From contig JAMWET010000569.1 in the NCBI GenBank assembly GCA_024036415.1, positions 1 to 64,000 of the forward strand: a stretch of DNA of 64,000 nt. The letters are read 5' to 3'. A model generated the notes under the pieces. It did not search any database and had not been told where the DNA came from. It was given only the letters and a program-made list of their open reading frames with translations. Positions 12,989 through 25,065 of this stretch are shown here, one piece after another (positions within the stretch are counted from its first letter, which is position 1; each line of letters begins with the position of its first letter). The DNA is from Prochilodus magdalenae. Taxonomy: Eukaryota > Chordata > Actinopteri > Characiformes > Prochilodontidae. Made by a program: the position numbers and the translations under genes.

Positions 12989-13802
12989 GTTTAATTTGAA
13001 GTTGACCTGAAACTACCCAGAGTCTGTGAACCACCTGTTGATGAGACAGCCCAACAAGAAACAACCCGTGTTGCCCATGAACACACCCAGCATTAACTGG
13101 CAGTCTGGTCTGTCGAGTGGACACACGAGTCATCATACGTAATCCCAGTTTAAATCTCAGCCACAGTTTTACAATGCAGTTAGATATTTTACCCAGATTA
13201 TATTATATATAGCCTCGTATAGAACCGTGTACTGAATACCACCGTGTGAACTGTCCTGTGTATCAGGGTAGAGAACACAGAGACCTGAACACCGCCGTAC
13301 AGCGGGGTAGAAAAACCAGATCAGCCTCATATAAAAAAAACCTGAACCGTGTACCACACAACCGTATACAGAACAGGACCACTCGGCTGCCTGTTATATA
13401 GAGGGTATAGAGGGTTTGTAGCATTGTTAATATTTAATGGTCCCTTTACTGTGCAGAGTTAAACAGTCACGCGTTTACACCAGGAGTCGGTTAGATCAGA
13501 TAACAGTCGCTTGGTGTGACAGGCCGTGTGTGAGTGACGCTTTTTAATAGAGGCTGTGTGTTTAATGTGAACACTAATCTCATCAGGGTTCCCTTCTATT
13601 TCTCTCGTTTCACTTTATCAGTTTAAACTGATAGAATGGTGATCAGATCAAAGTATTTCTCACGCAGACAGTCGCACGGTACAGACACACAGACCGCTCA
13701 CAAACCCATAAGAAAACAAAGACAGGAATGTGAGTGCTATGTTAAATAAACATTTCCATATTTACACTGTAGTTACATTTTATATATCTATTTATCTAAT
13801 AA

Positions 13803-13835
<33 letters not shown>

Positions 13836-15446
13836 ATCTCTGGGCTGTTCGGATAGAGAACTACATTCCTTATTTGTCTGTGTAAATCAGTGCACTGTAG
13901 TGACAATATGGTGACTGTGCTTTATTTGTGAGTGTGTAAGTGTAAGTGTGTAGGAAAGCTGAAAGGAGTGTGAGTAAACCGTGTGTGAGGGAGAAAAGCC
14001 CGGAGTGATGCAATTCATTTGCCAGACTTTCTGGGTGTGTCTCAGGCCTGGAGCGGATTCACACAGTGACGGTGTTGTATTGTCCTGTAGTTACTGTAAC
14101 TTACTGAAGGTACAGTGTTCACTGTCCTCGGGACCTGTTGGGGTGCTTCACCCTCCTTCCAGATCCTGAGATCTCTGCTAATAGATTAGAGAGAGGATTA
14201 AACTGCTCCAGGCACATTCCTCCCTCTGCACGCCTCATGGCCATTCCCCTGAGCCTGGACCCAGCCCGGAGCGACGGCTCTCGAAGGGCTTGTAAGAGGA
14301 CCAGCCGGATGCTTCACGCCTGGTTTCGGCTCCGTCAGGGCGGCACTCTCCCTCTGAAACCCGGCAGCTCGCGGGTCCCTGTGTTTTTACGTGATGGCAT
14401 ATGTAAATGAGCTCTCTTCTGATTGGCTGTCGGGTTTATTTGTGCCTCGTTCAGAAGAAGTCTGAGCTGAAACGCTCCTTATAACTTCATCATGATTAGG
14501 GTGACCCTGAACTGGAGGCGTTCCCGGAAATGGTGGATTCGGAACAGCCTGTTTTTGAAGCTTAGTTAGCCGGGCATGTTTTGAAACATCAAAGGCCCTT
14601 TGAAAGCCGGGGAGCTGTGATACGGGCCGCTTTAGAGATCAGCAGTGTTCTCCTGACGCGGTTTTAAATTGGTTTCTTCACTTCCACACTGTTCCCTCCG
14701 TCAGTAGAACACATTTCTGCTTGAGGTCTGTCAGTGACCGAGGCTGAGGAGAGAGGAGTGGTTTAAGTCTGACCTCGTTCACGCTGACTGGAGACGAGCC
14801 GCAGTACTACAGGGATGCACGGTTTGCGTGTAAATCCACCACCCTTCATTTCCTCTCGTACTCCTTTCCCTTACGCTCGTTCGTCCAGATATCTATTAAT
14901 AAATCTTCCTTTACCTGGAAGTGCGTCGAAGGTGACCTTGGTTTATAGTGTAGTTGAGCAAGTTAAACAGGAAACAACGAAGAAATGTTCATGAACTTTC
15001 AGCTAAAATAAACCTAACCCAGAAAAGTAAGATTTATAAAGTAGAAGCCTGAAAGCTTCACTGGCAATTAAAATGATACTGAAAACCAGTTTAGAGTTAA
15101 AAATAGCCACCTGAAACAATAGAACATAAACATTTAAATAGGCAGTAAAAAAAGTAACGATAAACGAACAAAGATCAAATAAAAAGGAGCGTAAAGCAAA
15201 AGCCTATAAACTGGTGGAGCGGAGGTTTGGATCCCAGGTCTCTGGTGCACTGTAGCTGCTAAAAGTGGAATTTCAAAGTTCTGTAAAAACATAACTAATT
15301 TTTATTAAGTTTGTAACCTTGCTCTCCTTTGTTTTGTTTTTTTTGTTTTTTTTTTGTATATAATAATAAAACCTCTGCCCTTTCATTTGTCCCTTTTATA
15401 AAGCAAGCTGACTATAGGACTCAGACTGGTATATAAATAATTATTT
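12243..15446. other. Left arm inner part, no gene recognised
   Basis: It holds (AAT)n at 12916-12987, (CA)n at 13804-13834, a GC-rich stretch 14130-14400, and an octamer-like plus inverted CCAAT pair (ATGTAAAT at 14401, ATTGG at 14422). Mirrored at 15461-18674. If the first exon is real this is its intron. Confidence 0.45.
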
Positions 15447-15460
15447 TATCAAACAGATAT
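15447..15460. other. Centre (spacer) of the palindrome
   Basis: Only about 14 nt, AT-rich, separate the two arms. The flanking bases on both sides read as an AT-rich run preceded by the same GC-containing block, which continues outward as the arms. So short a spacer would form a hairpin or cruciform. It is also what fold-back assembly joins look like. Confidence 0.9.
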
Positions 15461-17935
15461 AAATAATTATTTATATCCCAGTCTGAGTCCTATAGTCAGC
15501 TTGCTTTATAAAGGGACAAATGTTCAAAAGGGCAGAGGTTTTATTAAATATACAAAAAAAAACAAAAAAAACAAAACAAAGGAGAGCAAGGTTACAAACT
15601 TAATAAAAATTAGTTATGTTTTTACAGAACTTTGAAATTCCACTTTTAGCAGCTACAGTGCACCAGAGACCTGGGATCCAAACCTCCGCTCCACCAGTTT
15701 ATAGGCTTTTGCTTTACGCTCCTTTTTATTTGATCTTTGTTCGTTTATCGTTACTTTTTTTACTGCCTATTTAAATGTTTATGTTCTATTGTTTCAGGTG
15801 GCTATTTTTAACTCTAAACTGGTTTTCAGTATCATTTTAATTGCCAGTGAAGCTTTCAGGCTTCTACTTTATAAATCTTACTTTTCTGGGTTAGGTTTAT
15901 TTTAGCTGAAAGTTCATGAACATTTCTTCGTTGTTTCCTGTTTAACTTGCTCAACTACACTATAAACCAAGGTCACCTTCGACGCACTTCCAGGTAAAGG
16001 AAGATTTATTAATAGATATCTGGACGAACGAGCGTAAGGGAAAGGAGTACAAGAGGAAATGAAGGGTGGTGGATTTACACGCAAACGGTAGTTTCTGCAA
16101 ACCGTGCATCCCTGTAGTACTGCGGCTCGTCTCCAGTCAGCGTGAACGAGGTCAGACTTAAACCACTCCTCTCTCCTCAGCCTCGGTCACTGACAGACCT
16201 CAAGCAGAAATGTGTTCTACTGACGGAGGGAACAGTGTGGAAGTGAAGAAACCAATTTAAAACCGCGTCAGGAGAACACTGCTGATCTCTAAAGCGGCCC
16301 GTATCACAGCTCCCCGGCTTTCAAAGGGCCTTTGATGTTTCAAAACATGCCCGGCTAACTAAGCTTCAAAAACAGGCTGTTCCGAATCCACCATTTCCGG
16401 GAACGCCTCCAGTTCAGGGTCACCCTAATCATGATGAAGTTATAAGGAGCGTTTCAGCTCAGACTTCTTCTGAACGAGGCACAAATAAACCCGACAGCCA
16501 ATCAGAAGAGAGCTCATTTACATATGCCATCACGTAAAAACACAGGGACCCGCGAGCTGCCGGGTTTCAGAGGGAGAGTGCCGCCCTGACGGAGCCGAAA
16601 CCAGGCGTGAATCATCCTGCTGGTCCTCTTACAAGCCCTTCGAGAGCCGTCGCTCCGGGCTGGGTCCAGGCTCAGGGGAATGGCCATGAGGCGTGCAGAG
16701 GGAGGAATGTGCCTGGAGCAGTTTAATCCTCTCTCTAATCTATTAGCAGAGATCTCAGGATCTGGAAGGAGGGTGAAGCACCCCAACAGGTCCCGAGGAC
16801 AGTGAACACTGTACCTTCAGTAAGTTACAGTAACTACAGGACAATACAACACCGTCACTGTGTGAATCCGCTCCAGGCCTGAGACACACCCAGAAAGTCT
16901 GGCAAATGAATTGCATCACTCCGGGCTTTTCTCCCTCACACACGGTTTACTCACACTCCTTTCAGCTTTCCTACACACTTACACTTACACACTCACAAAT
17001 AAAGCACAGTCACCATTATTGTCACTACAGTGCACTGATTTACACGGACAAAATAAGGAATGTAGTTTCTCTATCCGAACAGCCCAGAGATGGTTGTGTG
17101 TGTGTGTGTGTGTCTGTGTAATTATTAGAAAAATAGATATATAAAATGAAACTACAGTGTAAATATGGAAATGTTTATTTAACATAGCACTCACATTCCT
17201 GTCTTTGTTTTCTTATGGGTTTGTGAGCGGTCTGTGTGTCTGTACCGTGCGACTGTCTGCGTGAGAAATACTTTGATCTGATCACCATTCTATCAGTTTA
17301 AACTGATAAAGTGAAACGAGAGAAATAGAAGGGAACCCTGATGAGATTAGTGTTCACATTAAACACACAGCCTCTATTAAAAAGCGTCACTCACACACGG
17401 CCTGTCACACCAAGCGACTGTTATCTGATCTAACCGACTCCTGGTGTAAACGCGTGACTGTTTAACTCTGCACAGTAAAGGGACCATTAAATATTAACAA
17501 TGCTACAAACCCTCTATACCCTCTATATAACAGGCAGCCGAGTGGTCCTGTTCTGTATACGGTTGTGTGGTACACGGTTCAGGTTTTTTTTATATGAGGC
17601 TGATCTGGTTTTTCTACCCCGCTGTACGGCGGTGTTCAGGTCTCTGTGTTCTCTACCCTGATACACAGGACAGTTCACACGGTGGTATTCAGTACACGGT
17701 TCTATACGAGGCTATATATAATATAATCTGGGTAAAATATCTAACTGCATTGTAAAACTGTGGCTGAGATTTAAACTGGGATTACGTATGATGACTCGTG
17801 TGTCCACTCGACAGACCAGACTGCCAGTTAATGCTGGGTGTGTTCATGGGCAACACGGGTTGTTTCTTGTTGGGCTGTCTCATCAACAGGTGGTTCACAG
17901 ACTCTGGGTAGTTTCAGGTCAACTTCAAATTAAAC

Positions 17936-18002
<67 letters not shown>

Positions 18003-18674
18003 CAACATTATTGTTAACAACAACACAGTTAGAGTCACATGGATGACAACCTAAGCCATTATAAAAATTCTCTTGCAGTCAGAACACAAATGAATAAATT
18101 AAACTTTCAGCTCGACGTTCTTTTTAAATAATGATGGTTTTCTTTGACATTGATATTCTGATCTGACGCTGATGGACCTTTCAGTCCTGGTACTGTATAC
18201 AGTCTGATGAGGAAGTTCTGCTTTCTGAGCTGTTTATAGCTCAGCACAGTGTATAACTCCACAGCTGCTGTTTGGGTGAAATCTGGGTTTCTCTACTTTA
18301 GATATTACGGAATGACACATCACTAAGGATCCTGAGATGCAGGTTTTCCACACTACCTCAGTGCTCCTCCTGTATTCTCCCTCAGCCAGCAGACTCCACC
18401 GGTCCTCACTGTTTGACTGCTTCAGGAACCTGAGCTGAGCTGAGCTAGCTAAGAGCTAAAGCTAGCACCGAGACAGCTAATCAAAACAAACCTAGAGCCC
18501 ACCTACACCTTTCCCGGTACTGTATCCGAAGATGAACAGCGCAGGTGATGGGTAAACAGAGTGTCCCGGTATAAGTAGGCTAAGACACCGTCCTCCGAGC
18601 TAGGCTAGGCTAACCGGCGTCACATTCACAGGACTTCCTAGCCAACCGGCTAACCGTTTCACAACCCTAATGTT
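15461..18674. other. Right arm inner part, no gene recognised
   Basis: Mirror of 12243-15446. The (AAT)n (17936-18001) and (TG)n (17094-17115) tracts differ in length from the left arm. A small tandem duplication near 16085 is specific to this arm. Confidence 0.45.
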
Positions 18675-18680
18675 ACTCAC

Positions 18681-18836
18681 GGTCTCTCTTTCTCCGGCGC
18701 AGTGAGTCGCTGAACAGCTGATAAACCTCTCCCAGGCCTGGTGGTGAAGGTGTTCTGGGTCTGTGTGTCCGGGTTTGGTGCTGAAAGTCAGCTGAGCTGA
18801 AGGCGGTTTTGCCGTTATCCTGCACTGAGGACGAAA
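18681..18836 (-). other. Probable noncoding first exon, right arm
   Basis: Mirror of 12088-12242 with a GTGAGT donor at 18680-18675. It differs from the left copy around 18800, showing that the arms have diverged here too. Confidence 0.45.
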
Positions 18837-18862
18837 CGAGAGGGCAAACCTCCTCCGAGCGC

Positions 18863-18925
18863 TTATATACGGCCTCACGCGCATGGGTCAAAGAGGAAGA
18901 GGCGGGGCTTCGGGCGGGGACGTCA
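18863..18925 (-). promoter_or_regulatory. TATA-box promoter with GC boxes, right arm, facing the centre
   Basis: Mirror of the left promoter: TTATATA at 18863-18869 read on the minus strand, GC boxes at 18900-18920. Confidence 0.6.
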
Positions 18926-20759
18926 TTTCTGAATTATAACTTATAAAGTTTTACAGTTTCACAGGCAGTGTTGTTTCCCTATAAGGAAGATAAATACTAG
19001 AGAATCAATCTTATTTTACTGTTAGCTCATTTTAATATTAATAAATATATAACTATTCGAACCAAATTCCCGTATTTATTTATTTATTTATTTCACGAAT
19101 ACCTGAAAACAATGAGAAAGCTGTCAAAACACTGTAATTGTGCCGATATTTTAATAGTTTTGTATAAATTCTGTAAAATGTCTGTTTTTAAATAAGCGTA
19201 GTTGTTGAGTAGTTGTTTATTTTCTATCTTGGATTTTGTAGTTTTTCTTTTTTGTAACTTTTAATGTTTGTATTTAATGTAAATAAATAAAACTATTGTC
19301 TTTTTTCCCTTTTGTCGTCATAATTAATAAAAAATATAAATAAATAAATAAAGTTACCATACATTTATGGTGTTCTATTTAAAGAAGGAAACTGTTTATC
19401 CGTTTTTACAAAAAGTAACTGTAGGGCTGATTCCACACCATATCAGTGGAGTAACGTAAGTATATTAGCTCAGTCCCGGAAAGGTGTTTCACGGAAGGTT
19501 AATCAGAGTTTTAACCATTTCCTTAAAAACAGTATCAGTGTCTGTCCCACGTTTTGAACCAACCCATATTACTTTACTGCAGGAAATGATCAGATGAGGA
19601 TTTCTCGTTTCTACCTGCTGTAAACATTTACACAACAGCAGCTTCTACTGAGTGAGTTTAATTGTATAAAACCGCAGCGCCAATAAACACAGAGACTTTG
19701 TGGCGCTTCAGTGACACCTAGTGTCCGTTTCAGTGAACTTCAGTTTCCACATAATAATAATACACTCCTCATCAGAGGGACTGAGTTTCAGTCCTGTGGG
19801 TAGATTCCTTCACAGAAACATAATAATAGAATAAAACGCTGAAACGTCCTGATATAAAGGGTTTAAACTCTCGGTGGCTCCGTGTGACTGCGTGTTGTTT
19901 AGACCCTCTTCTTAAGTGTACATAATCTTCTGCTCCGTTACTATAAGTCTAATTTAGGAACATGATTATTAGACTATTGTATACTGTATGATGCGATGAA
20001 ACTGCTTTATTACAAAGCTATGGTGGGCAACATGGTTCATAAATAATGTTATAATGTTTAATAAGTGATTAATAAATTAAAATAATGATTATAATAATAC
20101 TGAATTTAATGGGGGGTGAATATGTGGATTGTAAACTGAACTAGTACACAAACAGGAAGAGCTTTATATCAGTGTTGACATACGGAAATATACAGGTATG
20201 AAATATATTCTTCTACTGATCATCTCAGTACCAGTGATCCAGACTGACCATCAGCGCTGAGCTCTGGGTGATCTGTAGCTCTGTACTGCCCTCTAGCGGC
20301 TGGTTTACTGAACTGCACTGCAGACTGTGGATAAAGGAGGAAGTGACGGAAAGGGTTTTCAGGGTCTGTGACTGTGGGTTGTTTTGGGGGTCTGTGGGCA
20401 CGACCCGAGACATTTGAGAACCCAAACCTTAAAAAAAGGGAGTAGTGTTCTCCAAACTGGCCTTCAGTATCAAAGTGGCTGATGTTCCACAGTAGGAACG
20501 GACGATACCACCGATTTTCCTTTCGATCCGATACCAGGTAATACCGAGGCTAATATCATGATACCGATGCCGATACCGATACAGATACTGATAGTATGTG
20601 ATTTATTTCAACAATGGATACGTGGTAAATTTAAAACAAACCTGTAACAGAAAGTCTGACATTTAATCATTTTATTATTCCTTAATTATTATTTGGGCTA
20701 ATAAAATAAACCCCAAAAATCCCAGAGACGACTCTTTTTTTATAATAATATCACTTAAC

Positions 20760-21540
20760 AAAACTCCATCATGTTCACAGTGTGTTTAAATTAAACTGGT
20801 ATTTTACATAACTGAAAAAATTCAGTACCTAAATGTGGATTCTTAAGATTAAACATTCAGGGAGACTTTATTACACGCGTCACATGTGGTACATGGGGTG
20901 GAACGAAACCCAAGGTAGTAGTACCCAAGGACCCAGTTACACCCAGACAGCAGTACAAACAAACAAACAAACAAATAACTGGATAAATAAGTAAAATAAA
21001 TAAATAAACTTGATATTTCCTGCTGTAATCATTTACACAACTGCAGCTACTAAGTGAGTTTAATTGTATAATACACAGAGACTTTGTGGCACTTTAGTGA
21101 CACCTAGTGTCTGTTTCAGTGAACTTCAATTTCCACAAAACTCCATCAGTGTTTGATAATGTTCACAGTGTGTGTTCAATTAAACTGGTATTTTACATAA
21201 CTGAAAATTCAGTAACTAAATGTTGGATTCTTTAGATTAAAACATTCAGGGAGACTTTATTACACGCGTCACATGTGGTACATGGGGTGAAACGAAATTG
21301 TAGTACCCAAGGACCCAGTTACACCCAGACAGCAGTACAAACAAACAAATAAAAAAATAAAAAATAAACAAACAAACAAATAAATCAATAAATAAACTTG
21401 ATATTTCCTGCTGTAAACATTTACACAACAGCAGCTTCTACTAAGTGAGTTTAATTGTATAATACACAGAGACTTTGTGGCGCTTTAGTGACACCTAGTG
21501 TCCGTTTCAGTGAACTTCAGTTTCCACATAATAATAATAC
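20760..21540. repeat. Two tandem copies of a 380-bp block, right arm
   Basis: Mirror of 9417-10180 with small differences in the (AAAC)n/(AAAT)n stretch near 21340. Confidence 0.85.
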
Positions 21541-22089
21541 ACTCCTCATCAGATGTAACTGGGTGTAACTGGGTCTGATTTATAAATAAATAAATAAACT
21601 TGATATTTCCGCACCAGAAGTGATTCTCTAAATAAATAAAAAGCTATCGATATTTAGGTATTGATCTGCCCAGCTCTGTTCCACAGGTTGTGCAGGCCAG
21701 CCTTCACCCAGTGAGATCACTGTTCAGTTCCAGGTGTGACGTTAAAGAGGTTTAACCGCTGAACACTTACATGTATAAGATATAAAGATTCAACTAAACA
21801 GTCACATCTGTCTAACTCAAACACCTGGATACCTTAGCCAAGGGACCGTCAAGCCATGTCGGCCTCATGGGCTGCTCCACATGTCTGATCTACTGCATCG
21901 CATCAGACATAGTCATCATGGAAATGTAGCGCTGTGTGCTCTCTAGTTCAGGAGTCAGAAAGTTCCTGAAAGTTCCCCCAGGGTTACCAGTGGACATTAA
22001 CTGGTGTAGTGCTGGTGTGAGTGGATCAGACCCAGCAGTGCTCACTGCTGGACTGAGAATCGTCCACCAACCAAAACTGTCCAACCAAC

Positions 22090-22806
22090 AGTGTCCTGTG
22101 GGCAGTGTGCTTTGGGTGGCGTCTTGTAAGCATCGTTCTGTGAACAGCATTCTGTGGGCAGAGTTCTATGAGCATTGTCCTTTGGGTGGTGTCCTGTGGG
22201 CAGTGTCCTTTGGGTGGCGTCCTGTGGGCAGTGTCCTTTGGGTGGCGTCCTGTGGGCAGTGTCCTTTGGGTGGCGTCCTGTGGGCAGTGTCCTTTGTGTG
22301 GCATCCTGTTAGCAGTGTTCTGTGAGCAGCGTCCTGTGAGCAGTGTCCTGTGAGCAGCGTCCTGTGAGCAGCGTCCTGGGAGCAGCGTCCTGTGGGCTAC
22401 GTCCTGTGGGCGGCATCCTGTGAGCAGCGTCCTTTGGGTGGCGTCCTGTGGGCTACGTCCTGTGGGCGGCATCCTGTGGGCAGTGTCCTTTGGGTGGCGT
22501 CCTGTGGGCAATGTCCTTTGTGTGGCATCCTGTTAGCAGTGTTCTGTGAGCAGCGTCCTGTGAGCAGTGTTCTGTGAGCAGTGTCCTGTGAGCAGCGTCC
22601 TGTGGGCTACGTCCTGTGGGGCGGCATCCTGTGAGAGCAGCGTCCTTTGTGTGGCGTCCTGTTAGAAGTGTCCCTGTGAGCAGCGTCCTGTGAGCAGCGT
22701 CCTGTGGGCTACGTCCTGTGGGCTACGTCCTGTGGGCAGCGTCCTGTGAGCAGCGTCCTGGGCGGCATCGTGTGGGCGGCATCCTCTGGGCATCGTCCTG
22801 TGAGCA
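22090..22806. repeat. 14-bp-unit minisatellite, right arm
   Basis: Mirror of the left-arm minisatellite (AGCAGCGTCCTGTG units). The two arrays are of similar length but differ in the order of variant units, evidence that the arms have diverged since duplication. Confidence 0.95.
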
Positions 22807-23479
22807 ATATCTTGTGTGGTCCATGACGATCGTGCTGCCCTCTCCTAGGACTGACTGGTGGGCGTGTTTATTTATACATGCAGCAAACTGTGTCACATGA
22901 CTTCTGTGACGACCCAGGCCAAGCTCCTCCAAACCAGAGAGGGGCATAGCGGTCTGATGTGGCTGGGTCGATCTCCAGCAGGTGGACCACTGGCTCAGGC
23001 TCTTTGGACTTACGAACCTGCTGGATGCTCAGAATGAGGCTGAGGGCTGTAATGGGATGATGCCACCACACTGTACCATATAAACTGAAAGTGTAACAGT
23101 TCAGCGGCGCAGGGACAGACCATGTGACTGCTGAGGAATGTTTAAAGGAAGTGCCTGACCTGTCAGACGACGTCCTGCCTTCTTCAACCAGCCAGACCAG
23201 AAAATCCGTAACCAACAGCGTACGAGACGGTGGAACCAGGTGTAGGAGATACAGCTGATCAAATAAACACCCATTAGATATCGGTGTTCATCTCACAGAG
23301 CTGATGGGCTATGAGAGACGTTTACTCAGGTAACGCGGACGGAGCAGTGCAGTTCAGTTACCCGGCCCCTGGGAGGCAGTGCGGTGCTCTGAGTTAGCGG
23401 GGCTAACATATACAGTGATGGACAGCTACTAAGTAAATGTAATTAGTTACAGTACTTAAGTATTTGTTTCCTAGCACCC

Positions 23480-23535
23480 ATGGAAACGTCCACTTCAGGC
23501 CTGGACTACATCCGGGAGCACCTGGAGGAGGACAG
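23480..23535 (+). CDS. Possible small coding exon, right arm
   Basis: Mirror of 7425-7480, here on the + strand and pointing toward the intact deltex-like gene 7 kb downstream. It could be an alternative upstream exon of that gene. It ends in phase 2, though, and exon 1 of the deltex gene has its own ATG, so direct joining is uncertain. Confidence 0.25.
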
Positions 23536-24724
23536 GTAAAGCAGGGCGGGGTTAATGCAGACACTGACAGACCCTCACACATCAAAGCCTCAGTGACCAG
23601 ATCAAACAGACTGTTCCTGCCTCTGTAGGTAAACAGACCACTATAGAACCATGTACACACGCACTTCTGTCTGAACCTATATGACCTCTGTGTCCTCTAT
23701 AGGACACGTGCTGAGCTAGGTCATGTTTATGAACAGAGACCTACAGACACAGTCCAGTAAAGGAGGAACTCTGTGATCCTGTGTTTGAAGATTTGAAGTT
23801 TTTATTAACTAAGTAGCAAATAAATCTTGAACTGAAGCTTTACTCATTTGATAAAAGTTATATTATGGTTCTAGCTAATGTTCTCTGTTCTTCTTCAGTG
23901 TTCTGTGCTGCTGATGATTTCTTTATTGGAATATTTTTTACTATTTGCCACAAATAAGACACAGAATAAACAAACAAACACATTCACACACCACAATGAG
24001 GTGGAGGGAAAAAAATTAAAAATGTAAAAAAAAATAAAAATAAAAAAAATAAAAGGATTTTTACGGGTTTCCGAATTTTTTTTATAAAATATAAATAAAT
24101 AAATTCAGATTTTTTTTCCCATTAAGAATGAATGGGCTGGAAACGTACACACCTATCTACTGTACTTCTACATGACTGACAGACACCATGTCAGGGCGGA
24201 ACCCCCAGCACGAATTCCACAATGTTCCGACCTGCACTCGTTCATCCCATAAACTTCCTTTCATTTTCACCCCCACTCCAATCCTACTGTCTCCTTCAAC
24301 CTACAGCCACCAAACTCACTCAGGGCACATCCCCAAACTCTAATCCACAGACACACTGACCTGCACTCCTCTATGTGTCGTTTAGTCATCCCATAGACTC
24401 CCATTCATTTTTAGCAACTCCTTAGCACTTAGCTAGCAACAAGCATAAGCCGCACAGTCACTCTGCACTTCCTTTATTTAGGAAATAAAGTTTTTATTAT
24501 TATTTGATTATTTTGGGATAATTTATATCAGAATGTGACACATGGCACACAAAAATCTAAACCTGCTATTAACTATATATAACTCTAATAACTATATGTA
24601 ACTAAATATCAACACTCGCTCACCCACTGGCCTAGAACTGCCATAGACCTCTACACTACCAACCTGGACAGCGTTCTGGTTTGTGTGGAGCCTTTTGGTG
24701 AGGTCAGCCACATGATGTCGGAGA

Positions 24725-25065
24725 GGTTTGGTGGTGGTGAAGGTAACCAGACGTCCCCTCTAAAAGCTCCCTCCCAGGAAGTTCCTACATGAGGTGGTTC
24801 TGAATACGCTGCCTGATGTCTGAGACGCTGTTTATGATAGTGTGGAGAAGATCTCAGCCTTAAACTCCATTCATGGTGGAGGGATACATGCTGCAGGGCG
24901 CTGTGAGGTCAAATAGTCCCCCAAAGAGACTTAGTATTTCCAGGTTTTCCAGATTTTCATCATCAGCATTCCATACACACTCAGAAGACACGTGCAGGTT
25001 CGCTGGTGGGTTAGATAGTCTATGAAATCTCTATATGTGTGTTCTAGACATGGAGAACCCTGTTT
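24725..25065. repeat. Foldback/MITE-like element, right arm copy
   Basis: Mirror of 5935-6265. Confidence 0.7.

Noticed and set aside
12864..13136. ORF with a long Asn and Ile run, and mirror 17788-18054
   Set aside because: Product of the (AAT)n microsatellite.
14138..14410. 90-codon GC-rich ORF in each arm (mirror 16514-16786)
   Set aside because: No family features, runs into a dispersed repeat at its end, and no matching splice sites.
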